Shown here piece by piece: positions 52,315 to 59,975 of a stretch of 64,000 bases of DNA. The stretch comes from Methanobacteriota archaeon. GTDB lineage: Archaea; Thermoplasmatota; Poseidoniia; Poseidoniales; Thalassarchaeaceae. The DNA is taken from positions 1 to 64,000 of the forward strand of contig PBGL02000006.1 in NCBI GenBank assembly GCA_002718995.2, given 5' to 3'. Position numbers and translations under genes: made by a program. Each line of letters starts with the position of its first letter. Within the stretch, counting starts at the first letter, position 1. A model generated the notes under the pieces. It was not told the origin of the DNA. It did no database searches and saw only the letters and a program-made list of their open reading frames with translations.

Positions 52315-53526
52315 ATGGCGGCCCATCCCATGCCGCTTTCCGGGAACCAAGAATGGCGTAGTGAGCTTGCAAAACTCCCTGTGCCACTAGCGGTTTCATC
52401 GGATCCAATATCTATGGCGTGTCTAAAATCTCTAATCGAGAAAGGCAGAGTATCCCGTGAACAGGGAATCAGCCTATTCGAAAATCCATCACTCTCCTCA
52501 GTCACATCCTTAGCAGATATGGTGAAGAAGTCCAGATATGGCAATAATGTGTTTTTCAATGAGAATCTCCACGTTAATACGACCAATATTTGCGTCTTAG
52601 CTTGCCGTTTCTGCGCCTTTAGAAAGGGCCCCAGGCACCCAGAGGCATACTCCTTGGATATTGACGAATACCTAGACAGAATAAGGCCCCTGTCGGACTC
52701 TATAGACGAGGTTCACACAGTCGGCGGCCTTCATCCCAAGTGGGATGTCAATGACTATTGCAAACTGTTCTCAGCAACCAAGGAAGAATTTCCCGATATC
52801 CACATTAAAGCTCTTACAGCTGTCGAAATCAAGCACCTCTCAAAACTATCTTCATTGTCTATCGAGGAAACGCTAACCAGACTCTCAGACGCGGGTCTTG
52901 ATTCTCTGCCCGGAGGAGGGGCTGAGATACTAGTGGATCAGGTTAGAGATAGAATTTGTATGGGAAAGGAGTCTTCACAGGAATACCTCGACATCCACTC
53001 AGTAGCACACCAAATTGGAATGCCGACCAATTGTACCATGTTATTTGGCACGGTCGAATCTATTGAAGACAGAGTCACCCACTTGATACGGCTCAGGCAG
53101 CAGCAGGACGTCAGCAAAGGCTTCCAGTGTTTCGTCCCGTACCCATTCCTCCCCGATAAAACCAGACTTCCTGAAGCGCAACTAGCAACCGGAAGTGAGA
53201 TTATCAGGGTGATTTCTATATCGCGGATTTTATTGGACAACATTCCTCATATCAAAGCTTACAGGATGAATATTGGGGACAAGCTCTCTTCTTTAGCCCT
53301 CACATGTGGTGCCGATGATATTGATGGAACAGTCGGTCATGAAGAGATAATGCATGTAGCCGGGAGCTCCACTAGACTAGATACTAGTACAGATCAGCTT
53401 GCAGCTCTGGTTAAGTCCAGCAGATCAATCCCGGTGAAAAGGAATTCGAACTACTCTTCGTTTGAGAGATATTCGACTAGCAATCCTTCCTACTCCAGAG
53501 TCCTGCCTCAGATAGGCATGACATAG
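52315..53526 (+). CDS. mqnE: Aminofutalosine synthase MqnE (radical SAM)
   Basis: About 403 residues. The radical-SAM cluster motif CVLACRFCAF provides three Cys ligands. The rest matches MqnE closely: NVFFNENLHVNTTNIC, EVHTVGGLHPKWDVNDYCKLF, IKALTAVEIKHLSKLSSLSIEETLTRLSDAGLDSLPGGGAEI, and TMLFGTVESIEDRVTHLIRLRQQQD. MqnE joins SAM and 3-[(1-carboxyvinyl)oxy]benzoate to form aminofutalosine for menaquinone. The SLPGGGAEI motif distinguishes it from MqnC. GTG 52303 is an alternative start. mqnA follows nine bases after the stop. Confidence 0.95.
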   Translation: MAAHPMPLSGNQEWRSELAKLPVPLAVSSDPISMACLKSLIEKGRVSREQGISLFENPSLSSVTSLADMVKKSRYGNNVFFNENLHVNTTNICVLACRFCAFRKGPRHPEAYSLDIDEYLDRIRPLSDSIDEVHTVGGLHPKWDVNDYCKLFSATKEEFPDIHIKALTAVEIKHLSKLSSLSIEETLTRLSDAGLDSLPGGGAEILVDQVRDRICMGKESSQEYLDIHSVAHQIGMPTNCTMLFGTVESIEDRVTHLIRLRQQQDVSKGFQCFVPYPFLPDKTRLPEAQLATGSEIIRVISISRILLDNIPHIKAYRMNIGDKLSSLALTCGADDIDGTVGHEEIMHVAGSSTRLDTSTDQLAALVKSSRSIPVKRNSNYSSFERYSTSNPSYSRVLPQIGMT

Positions 53527-53535
53527 GTCGGTGTA

Positions 53536-54339
53536 ATGATGAGCTGGATGGATGTTTTAGGTAGAGTTTCATTCTCAAACTGTGACCCTATTTTCGATGG
53601 AATTGACCAGGGTTGGTCGGTCCTACCGGCACCTCCAGCTTGGCTCACAGGGCACGTCCTCAGAAAGGACTGCCTAACAGCCCCAATACCAGCTGCTGAC
53701 TACGCTTTGCACCACGATGAATTATTCCTACTTCCAGATTTGGGCATCGTTAGTAGCGGAGATGTTGGATCAGTCCTTCTTTTTGGCTCAAGACCACTTG
53801 AAAGTATGAGAGACATTGCTCTTCCATCAGACTCTTCCACGTCCAAGGTTCTTCTAAGGTGGGCACTCAAGAACAGGGGACTAGATCCAAAATTCGTAGA
53901 CTCTGGCCCCGATATCGACACAATGCTGGAGAAATGTGACGGGGCCTTGTTAATTGGCGATAGATCCCTGATGGCGTCAAGGCAATATCCCGATCTAGTA
54001 AAACTAGACCTCGGAAGAGAATGGAATGACTCCACTGGCTTGCCCATGGTTTTCGGTGTTTTTGCTGCTAGAAGGGATGCCCCAGAAGAGCATCTGAAGA
54101 AAGCGTATAATGACATGATGACACAGCTAACAAAATTTGAGTCAGATGAAAGTTGGAGGACTGAGGTAATTTCTAGATCATCAGAGAAACTGGGATTCCC
54201 CTACGACAGAATGGACGACTATTTCCAACGCGAGGTCAGGAATAGGATGACGCCCAGAGACGTAGAGGGATTGACTACCTTCCTGGAAGTTGCCTGCGGA
54301 ATTGACAAGGGTCCAAAGTGGGCATTTCATTCTGAATAA
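53536..54339 (+). CDS. mqnA: Chorismate dehydratase MqnA
   Basis: A 267-residue periplasmic-binding-fold enzyme that dehydrates chorismate to 3-[(1-carboxyvinyl)oxy]benzoate, the first step of futalosine-dependent menaquinone synthesis. Family features are GRVSFSNCDPIFDGI at the N-terminus (a divergent form of the NxxP start), LTAPIPAADYALHHDE, LPDLGIVSSGDVGSVLLFGS, and LDLGREWNDSTGLPMVFGVFAAR. It pairs with mqnE in one operon, and mqnD lies 0.5 kb downstream on the other strand. ATG 53539 is an alternative start. It overlaps the convergent gene end by 13 bases. Confidence 0.92.
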   Translation: MMSWMDVLGRVSFSNCDPIFDGIDQGWSVLPAPPAWLTGHVLRKDCLTAPIPAADYALHHDELFLLPDLGIVSSGDVGSVLLFGSRPLESMRDIALPSDSSTSKVLLRWALKNRGLDPKFVDSGPDIDTMLEKCDGALLIGDRSLMASRQYPDLVKLDLGREWNDSTGLPMVFGVFAARRDAPEEHLKKAYNDMMTQLTKFESDESWRTEVISRSSEKLGFPYDRMDDYFQREVRNRMTPRDVEGLTTFLEVACGIDKGPKWAFHSE

Positions 54340-54806
54340 TTGAGTCTTTTACTTGACACCCATTCCAGCAGATCCAAAGCGACCTCGCACGACTCTGCCA
54401 CGACAATGTCCCTATCATCCTTGAATTCTTCAAGAACGCCTAGAGCAATCCTATCGCCTATCGCACCCAATGCCTCGGCTGCTTCATGCCTTACCATGAC
54501 GTCCTCATCCATGTCCCTCAGTCTCTCAGTGAGGTATGGAATTGCATGTGAATCCTGCATTTGCCCCATGACATAGGCGATCTCATGCTTCAATAGGGCA
54601 GAGTTAGAAGAAAACGCTGCCGCTAGCGCATCTATCGAGTCATCTCCGCCTATGTTCCTCAATGCGAACAGTGCCCTCATCCTTTGGAACATCTTCTCAT
54701 CCTCGTCGCAAATCGTAATTCTTAGGCTGGAAACGTCAGAGTCACTACTGGGCGGTGCCGGATCAACAGAATCAAACTCACTCATTTCTGGCCGGTCTTC
54801 TACCAT
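54327..54806 (-). CDS. Half-length deoxyhypusine-hydroxylase-like HEAT-repeat protein
   Basis: A 159-residue HEAT-repeat protein. Two His-Glu motifs, LLKHEIAYVMGQMQD (His74-Glu75) and MVRHEAAEALGAIGD (His107-Glu108), are 33 residues apart. Recalled human DOHH has four HE motifs as two pairs with this same 33-residue spacing and nearly the same surrounding words (SALLKHELAYCLGQMQD, MVRHEAGEALGAIGD). The stretches SVDPAPP, RALFALRN and ESCEVALD also recall DOHH. DOHH hydroxylates deoxyhypusine on IF5A with a di-iron centre held by both halves of about 300 residues. This protein has one half, so a homodimer could rebuild the site; that is inference. The ATG follows the mqnD stop directly, with AGGTGA overlapping, so the two are coupled. 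Confidence 0.75.
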   Translation of the reverse strand: MVEDRPEMSEFDSVDPAPPSSDSDVSSLRITICDEDEKMFQRMRALFALRNIGGDDSIDALAAAFSSNSALLKHEIAYVMGQMQDSHAIPYLTERLRDMDEDVMVRHEAAEALGAIGDRIALGVLEEFKDDRDIVVAESCEVALDLLEWVSSKRLNYSE

Positions 54807-55667
54807 CTACTCACCTGATCCAATGAATTTAATCGAGTCTACATCTAACGTTTCTCTAACCATTCCTATTCTTTGCCCCTCCTTCAGGAATAGGCGAATG
54901 GCATCCCTGCCGTCCTCCCCGTAGTCTAGAGTCCTTTCGTTGACGTACATTCCTACAAATTGCCGATTTGTGTCGTCGTCTATCCCTCTTCCCCACTGTT
55001 TGGCAAATTCAAGTGCAGCGTACGGATTCGCTAGTGAGTGTTTGATACTATTTCTAACGTCCTTAGTTAGCAATTCGCATAATTTCTCCCCTAGATCCTT
55101 CCTCACAATATTCCCACCGAGTGGGAGAGGTAGACCAGTTTTCTCATTCCACCAAATTCCAAGATCCAATAGTAATTTCACACCTTCGGACTCCCATGTA
55201 AGCTGCCCTTCATGGATAATTAATCCCACATCGTAGTCTCCTTTACGGACGGAAGGCAATATCTCGTCAAAGGGAACGACCTCGACCTCGACCTCGCCCC
55301 ATGCCAATCTCAATGCAAGGTATGCACTGGTACCAAGGCCTGGTATCGCTATCTTCGATTTCTTGGCTTCATCGATCGTCATGGTCCTATTTGTAATTAG
55401 CATTGGGCCATAACCTTCACCCATGGAAGCCCCACAGTTCATCAGATGATACTTATCAGAGATTTCTGGAAATGAATGTATGCTTACTGCAGATACTTCG
55501 TATTCCCCGTCAAGTGCGTGCCTGTTGAGCGTCTCAATATCAAGGAGGACATGCTCATACCCTCTACCGCCAGTATCGATAGTCCCTGTCGTCATTGCAT
55601 GAAACATGAAAGCATCATCTGGGTCAGGTGAATGGCCTACTCTGAACACTCTCGCCTCATCACTCAT
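54807..55667 (-). CDS. mqnD: 1,4-dihydroxy-6-naphthoate synthase MqnD
   Basis: A 286-residue periplasmic-binding-fold enzyme that cleaves cyclic dehypoxanthinyl futalosine to dihydroxynaphthoate. The N-terminal VFRVGHSPDPDDAFMFHAM is diagnostic. VSAVSIHSFPEISDKYHLMNCGASMGEGYGPMLI, IAIPGLGTSAYLALRL, and IIHEGQLTWESEGVKLLLDLGIWWNEKTGLPLPLGGN carry the active-site His and family core. ATG 55667 is chosen; the frame extends upstream to 55847 without similarity. Together with mqnE and mqnA this gives three futalosine-pathway enzymes within 3.4 kb. mqnB and mqnC are not in the window. Confidence 0.95.
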   Translation of the reverse strand: MSDEARVFRVGHSPDPDDAFMFHAMTTGTIDTGGRGYEHVLLDIETLNRHALDGEYEVSAVSIHSFPEISDKYHLMNCGASMGEGYGPMLITNRTMTIDEAKKSKIAIPGLGTSAYLALRLAWGEVEVEVVPFDEILPSVRKGDYDVGLIIHEGQLTWESEGVKLLLDLGIWWNEKTGLPLPLGGNIVRKDLGEKLCELLTKDVRNSIKHSLANPYAALEFAKQWGRGIDDDTNRQFVGMYVNERTLDYGEDGRDAIRLFLKEGQRIGMVRETLDVDSIKFIGSGE

Positions 55668-55755
55668 GTGCCTTCGACATACAACGCATAGAAAATTCCT
55701 TGCTTGCACAATTATGCATGACAACAGTGAATAGCCATAGCTGACTCCCCGATTT

Positions 55756-55953
55756 ATGCCTGACCCTACCAAGCTTTCTACGGCTACTGGCCAACTTGGC
55801 CCTATATGTTCCGTCACTGGTAGGGCGTTGACATTCTCAGAAGCCATTGTGGTCGATGACGAATTCGTTTGCTATGAGGCGTACCTAGAAATGACTGGTA
55901 CCGAATCAGCTACAGATTCTAGAGAAGTGCCAACTAGTCTTGTTTTAGAATAG
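55756..55953 (+). CDS. Small Cys-containing protein of unknown function
   Basis: A 65-residue protein. The centre, GPICSVTGRALTFSEAIVVDDEFVCYEAYLEMTG, has two Cys in a spacing and flanking pattern vaguely like half a LIM-type zinc module, but two more ligands are missing. No family recognised. An AT-rich AATTATGCAT lies about 30 bases before the ATG and no ribosome site is seen, so a leaderless transcript is possible. It is divergent from mqnD and precedes priS by 38 bases. Confidence 0.55.
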   Translation: MPDPTKLSTATGQLGPICSVTGRALTFSEAIVVDDEFVCYEAYLEMTGTESATDSREVPTSLVLE

Positions 55954-55991
55954 ATGCGCATGTTCATGTGCTAGCCTCCATCCAATGACCC

Positions 55992-57170
55992 ATGGCATCC
56001 GGATGGAGTAGGTTCGCTCTGAGATTTAGCGAATACTACCAGTCACTTTCAGTTTCTGATATCTGGACACCTCCCCGATTAAGATCTAGGGAGTGGATGT
56101 TCATACCATGGGGAAGTAAACCCCCTGATAGGCATAGGGCCCTACCTACAAAGGGGGATCTGCTGTCATACTTGCAAACTAGAGGGCCGCACTCCTGCTT
56201 TCACAGTACTGCCTACTATGAAGACCCCAGCCAAAGAAAGATGTCGGACAAGGGATGGCTCGGGGCAGATTTAATTTTTGACTTGGATGGAGACCATCTC
56301 CCCGGGGTTTCAGACAACGATTTCCCTGGAATGATGGAAAAAATCCAGGAACAGGCATGGAGCCTCTGGAACGACTTCCTTGAGCCCGAATTCGGTTTCA
56401 AGGAGGAATATGTGCAGACGACGTTTTCTGGCCATAGGGGATTTCACATCCATGTCCGCGATCCCGCTTATCTCCACTTAGACTCTAATGCTAGAAGGGA
56501 GTTAGTCAACTACATCACAGGTGTCGGCATTGACGTGAAATCAGTAATGGCGGGCCCCAATATTGGGTGGTCCGAGAGAATAGATCTGGGATTCGAGAGG
56601 GTGGTTGAGGACTTGTTGACGATATCTTCTGACGTTCCGTCATCAAGTCAGCTAGCTAGAGAGATGGATGCTAACCTCAAATCAAGAGGTATCGCTTCCT
56701 CTCCAAATTCAATCAAAAATTTGGCCATTGAAGCTTCCACTGGAGGTAGGATCGAGAGGCTGAGGGAGGACAATAGCAGAGCCGTATTCACATCTAAGAA
56801 ATTCAATGAGTCTTTCTGGGAACTTGTGAAGGGTTCCCCCCTAGCAGTCGGGGAAACCGACGAGAACGTTACTGTGGATGTTAAGAGGGTAATTAGGTGG
56901 GTGGGGAGCCTTCATGGGAAATCCGGACTCAGAGTTACAGAGTTCCCCCTAGAAAGGCTTGAGCCGGGAAAGTCAAATTCCTTCGACGCGCTATCAAGTA
57001 CGCATGTTTTCAGTACCCAGTCATCGATAAAGGTAGAGCTTGTTTCAGACGATGTGACTGCTAGGATAGCTGGTCAAGACGTATCAGGCTCATCAGGGGA
57101 TGTTTTCCATGTTCATGAGGCCATGGCCACATTTTTGGCTCTCAAGGGGTGGGCTAGGACTGTAGAATGA
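55992..57170 (+). CDS. priS: DNA primase small catalytic subunit PriS
   Basis: A 392-residue archaeo-eukaryotic primase catalytic subunit that makes RNA/DNA primers with PriL. The metal-binding DxD is in DLIFDLDGDHLPG. The SGHRGFHIHVRDP motif binds nucleotide phosphates, and the REWMFIPWG segment is typical of the N-terminal part. The length is within the archaeal range (330-420). The ATG at 55992 gives the family N-terminus RFALRFSEYYQ. The acidic protein at 57.2 kb starts about 70 bases downstream. Confidence 0.94.
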   Translation: MASGWSRFALRFSEYYQSLSVSDIWTPPRLRSREWMFIPWGSKPPDRHRALPTKGDLLSYLQTRGPHSCFHSTAYYEDPSQRKMSDKGWLGADLIFDLDGDHLPGVSDNDFPGMMEKIQEQAWSLWNDFLEPEFGFKEEYVQTTFSGHRGFHIHVRDPAYLHLDSNARRELVNYITGVGIDVKSVMAGPNIGWSERIDLGFERVVEDLLTISSDVPSSSQLAREMDANLKSRGIASSPNSIKNLAIEASTGGRIERLREDNSRAVFTSKKFNESFWELVKGSPLAVGETDENVTVDVKRVIRWVGSLHGKSGLRVTEFPLERLEPGKSNSFDALSSTHVFSTQSSIKVELVSDDVTARIAGQDVSGSSGDVFHVHEAMATFLALKGWARTVE

Positions 57171-57194
57171 CCATAACTCTGTATCCTATTCACA

Positions 57195-57204
57195 GAATAT
57201 TGAA
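57195..57204 (+). promoter_or_regulatory. Putative TATA box for the Pro-rich protein gene
   Basis: GAATATTGAA lies 27-36 bases before the candidate GTG (57231) and ATG (57240) starts, the typical distance for a short-leader or leaderless transcript. Confidence 0.35.
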
Positions 57205-57239
57205 TAGTGTAGAGTTTCGGATTCGCTACAGTGGGGCAT

Positions 57240-57989
57240 ATGGCAGACGACGAAGAATCCGAAGGTTGGCCATCGGGAATGCCACTTCCACCACCGCCTC
57301 CCGGTATTTCCATGCCACCTCCGCCACCGCCACCGCCCCTTCAGGACGAGGCTGTTGAGGATCCGATTGATGATACGCCTCCTGCCCCTGGTTCTCCCCT
57401 TGTCGAAGAACAACCGGAGCCGAATGACTTCCAGTCTCACTGGGAGAAGAGGAAGCATGATGACGAAGTAAAGCCATCAGATAACAGGGATAGCATGTAT
57501 GGCCACATAGACAGAATCTCATCAGGCCAGGTAGGGACACTTCTAGACCGATTCTCTGACAGATTTGGCTCGGAACTAGATAGGGAGATCATTGTGCTCA
57601 GAAAGAAGCAACAACAAGATATGCTGGCAATTAAGCCCATAGTCGAGTTGATTTCCGCTCCTGAGTCCGAAGAAGATGATGTGGACGCAGGGGAAGTGGA
57701 AGACGCGGTTGATTCAGAAGACGAGTTCCCGCAATTCTTCTCCATTGTCAATGAGCTGCTGGGTAACATGCCAGAGGATTTCGTTCAAAACTTCATCGAG
57801 TCCGACTCGTTTTCCCTATTCCAGAATGTGGGCGAAGACCCATCTAGTTGTGATACTGAAACTAGGAGCGAGTTCTTTACGATGATCAACACTGTACTCG
57901 GAGATCTACCAGAGAATGAAATCAACGATTTCGTAGCATCTCCGGGTTTTCAGGTGTTCCAGCGAATGAGTGAGATATACGGAGAGTGA
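57240..57989 (+). CDS. Polyproline-containing acidic protein with duplicated helical module
   Basis: About 249 residues, probably cytoplasmic. The N-terminus holds two polyproline runs (PLPPPPPG and MPPPPPPPPL) and acidic residues. A charged helical middle (FSDRFGSELDREIIVLRKKQQQDM) follows. Then a 37-residue module occurs twice: FFSIVNELLGNMPEDFVQNF...SFSLFQ at 57726-57836 and FFTMINTVLGDLPENEINDF...GFQVFQ at 57864-57974. No family recognised. Polyproline runs need IF5A for efficient translation, which is an incidental link. GTG 57231 is an alternative start. Its end overlaps, or lies just before, the start of the next gene. Confidence 0.7.
   Translation: MADDEESEGWPSGMPLPPPPPGISMPPPPPPPPLQDEAVEDPIDDTPPAPGSPLVEEQPEPNDFQSHWEKRKHDDEVKPSDNRDSMYGHIDRISSGQVGTLLDRFSDRFGSELDREIIVLRKKQQQDMLAIKPIVELISAPESEEDDVDAGEVEDAVDSEDEFPQFFSIVNELLGNMPEDFVQNFIESDSFSLFQNVGEDPSSCDTETRSEFFTMINTVLGDLPENEINDFVASPGFQVFQRMSEIYGE
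57726..57974 (+). repeat. Tandem 37-residue protein module
   Basis: Two units, 57726-57836 and 57864-57974, share the pattern xxxFFxxxNxxLGxxPExxxxxFxxSxxFxxFQ. They are diverged at DNA level, so the duplication is old. Confidence 0.75.
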
Positions 57990-58800
57990 AATTTTGGGTC
58001 TATTGGAGAAGGCAGGAAAGATTGCGGATGACAGCAAGGACGACGAGGAACCCCCAGCTCCTGTAGCCGAGAAAGTAGTTTTGAAAGAACCAGCTCCTGT
58101 CGCTGCCAAAAAGCCAAAGAAGGAGAAAAAGAAGAAGCCAAAGAAGGAGAAAAAGAAGAAGCCAAAGAAGGAGAAAAAGCCCAGATCAACTTCCAAGGAG
58201 CTTCCCGATGGCTTCGAGCTCGCAGGCCGCGGTAGGAGATCTCTTAGGTTCATTGTAGACTTCACAGTAAACTTCGGCTTAATTATCGGGCTGGTTGTTT
58301 TTGGTCTTGTCCTGACGTACACGGATATTACATGGCCCCTAGTCCTGGTACTCATTCTTTCCATTTTCAATATGGCAGTCATGCCCATTCAGTACAAGAG
58401 CTCCATGGGCAATGTTATTTCTCGTACCAAGTTCATCAATTCGCGCGGTGACTCCGCTATTTTCTTGTATCACATGCTCAAGAATATCAATATTCCAGCA
58501 TACCTCATATTCTTCGGCGGACTACTAATTGCCATATCTGCAGGCACTGTATGGACTACAGCAACAAAAATCACAGTCGGGCTATCGATAGCGATAATCT
58601 TGGTCCCTTTCCTAGACTGGATCTTTCGCAGAACTAGAAAGGACAACCTTGGACTTTGGGAAGTAGCCTTCGGAGGAGTCTGGCTAGTCAGATCCACAGA
58701 GACCACTACTGATGGATCAAAATTCATGAAGAGGCTGGAGTCGATGGCACAGTATGCCGAGACTAGAGGGTTCGTCGATGACGACGATGACGAGTCTTAG
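57970..58800 (+). CDS. RDD-like membrane protein with Lys-rich repeat
   Basis: Up to 276 residues. A short helix is followed by Pro/Ala segments and a Lys-rich tract made of three near-identical KPKKEKKK units. Then come about four hydrophobic segments: RSLRFIVDFTVNFGLIIGLVVFGLVL, a second at TWPLVLVLILSIFNMAVMPIQY, and two after LKNINIP. The Arg/Asp content of the first helix and the connecting loop (SRTKFINSRGD) resemble RDD-family proteins, but this is not certain. The C-terminus is acidic (DDDDDES). Start options are GTG 57970, ATT 57991 and TTG 57994; GGAG at 57981 favours the last two. Confidence 0.65.
   Translation: MRYTESEILGLLEKAGKIADDSKDDEEPPAPVAEKVVLKEPAPVAAKKPKKEKKKKPKKEKKKKPKKEKKPRSTSKELPDGFELAGRGRRSLRFIVDFTVNFGLIIGLVVFGLVLTYTDITWPLVLVLILSIFNMAVMPIQYKSSMGNVISRTKFINSRGDSAIFLYHMLKNINIPAYLIFFGGLLIAISAGTVWTTATKITVGLSIAIILVPFLDWIFRRTRKDNLGLWEVAFGGVWLVRSTETTTDGSKFMKRLESMAQYAETRGFVDDDDDES
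58111..58180 (+). repeat. 24-bp tandem repeat encoding KPKKEKKK units
   Basis: Nearly three perfect copies of a 24-bp unit (starting AAGCCAAAGAAGGAGAAAAA) run from 58111 to about 58180. The near-perfect DNA identity suggests recent slippage expansion, so copy number may vary between strains. Confidence 0.85.
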
Positions 58801-58801
58801 A

Positions 58802-59857
58802 TCACTCGTTTTCCTCTATGCGTTGCTTGGCTAGCTCCCTCATGTCCTCGTGGTGCACACCATGGTCAATTCCTGCTTGATCTGACTCATCGACAATTTC
58901 GACACCAAGAAGGGTCTCTATTACATCCTCCATTGTTACTAACCCCTCGGTACCTCCGAACTCATCCTTTACGATGAGGATCTGCGTTTTGTTCTCAAGC
59001 AATACATCCAATGCACGATCGACAGAGTCGTCATCCCTGCATGTAATAACTTCCCTAGAAATCTCTGACATTTTCTTATCATGATCATCTACAGCTGCTC
59101 TACGTAGAATTTCACTCCTGAGAACCACTCCTCTAACATCATCAATCGAATCTCCAGTCACAGGCATCCTTCCGTGTATCATTATGGGAATGCCGTCCAT
59201 TACGTCTGAAACTGTATCGTCAACATTTACCGATGTGACAACGACTCGTGGCGTCATTACCTCACTAACAAGAATCTCCCTCAACCTGAGAAGGTTGTGT
59301 ATCACCGTCTCTTCATCCTCTTCAATTACCTGTGTCTCCTCAGCTATGTCTGCCAATACTGAGAGCTCGTTCCTAGTGACGGTTTCAGTTTCAACATCTG
59401 GCAACAGAGACCTAGTCAATTGAATCGGCTTAACAATGATCCAAAGTAAGACCATCATCGCATTCAGTGCCCTAGCCGATGGAACGGTTAGCTTCCTCCA
59501 GTACAATGCCCCTATTGTCTTAGGTAAGATTTCACTCAGTAGTAGGATTGCTAGGGTTAGTACTGCAGCAGCTACGTGCACTATAGTACCCCCTCCAAAT
59601 TGAGTCTGAACCTCTGCACCGACCCCGAGGGCCCCTACTGTGTGTGCAATAGTATTGAGAGTGAGAATTGCAGTCAGAGGTCTTTCAGGATCGTCCTTCC
59701 ATTCACTCCAACGCTCACTAATAGATGGATGCGTGTCCTTTAGTGCTGCAATGTGTCCATGGGTGGTCGAAAGCAATACTGCCTCTAGAATGCTGCATAG
59801 AAATGAAGCCCCCAATGCCAGGGATGAATATGCGATGATCAATGTATAGTCTACCAA
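58802..59857 (-). CDS. CNNM/DUF21 transporter-like protein with CBS pair
   Basis: A 351-residue protein of the CNNM/CorB family, implicated in Mg2+ or other cation transport. The DUF21 membrane domain covers residues 1-150 with about four helices and the conserved LSEILPKTIGALY motif. A CBS-domain pair follows (VSEVMTPRVVVTSVNVDD, then LVTMEDVIETLLGVEIVDESD), which in relatives binds ATP-Mg. No CorC-type C-terminal domain is present. The start is TTG 59857 with GAGG eight bases upstream. It is divergent from metG. Confidence 0.88.
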   Translation of the reverse strand: MVDYTLIIAYSSLALGASFLCSILEAVLLSTTHGHIAALKDTHPSISERWSEWKDDPERPLTAILTLNTIAHTVGALGVGAEVQTQFGGGTIVHVAAAVLTLAILLLSEILPKTIGALYWRKLTVPSARALNAMMVLLWIIVKPIQLTRSLLPDVETETVTRNELSVLADIAEETQVIEEDEETVIHNLLRLREILVSEVMTPRVVVTSVNVDDTVSDVMDGIPIMIHGRMPVTGDSIDDVRGVVLRSEILRRAAVDDHDKKMSEISREVITCRDDDSVDRALDVLLENKTQILIVKDEFGGTEGLVTMEDVIETLLGVEIVDESDQAGIDHGVHHEDMRELAKQRIEENE

Positions 59858-59948
59858 CTACTTTTCCTCACGATTGTTTTGGGCGCGATTTGCACGTCAC
59901 TACTAGTCACGATTGGCTGCTCCCGTACCGCTTACGACCGATTGCGAC

Positions 59949-59955
59949 ATAAATA
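59949..59955 (+). promoter_or_regulatory. TATA box for leaderless metG
   Basis: ATAAATA is centred about 24 bases before GTG 59976. No ribosome site is present, so translation likely begins at the 5' end of the RNA. This supports the GTG start over the in-frame TTG at 59913, which lies upstream of the box. Confidence 0.5.
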
Positions 59956-59975
59956 GGTGTCTGACCCCTAGAGTC

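Noticed and set aside
59913-59975. Upstream TTG start for MetRS
   Set aside because: It lies upstream of the TATA-like box and adds 21 residues before the Rossmann start that have no family counterpart.
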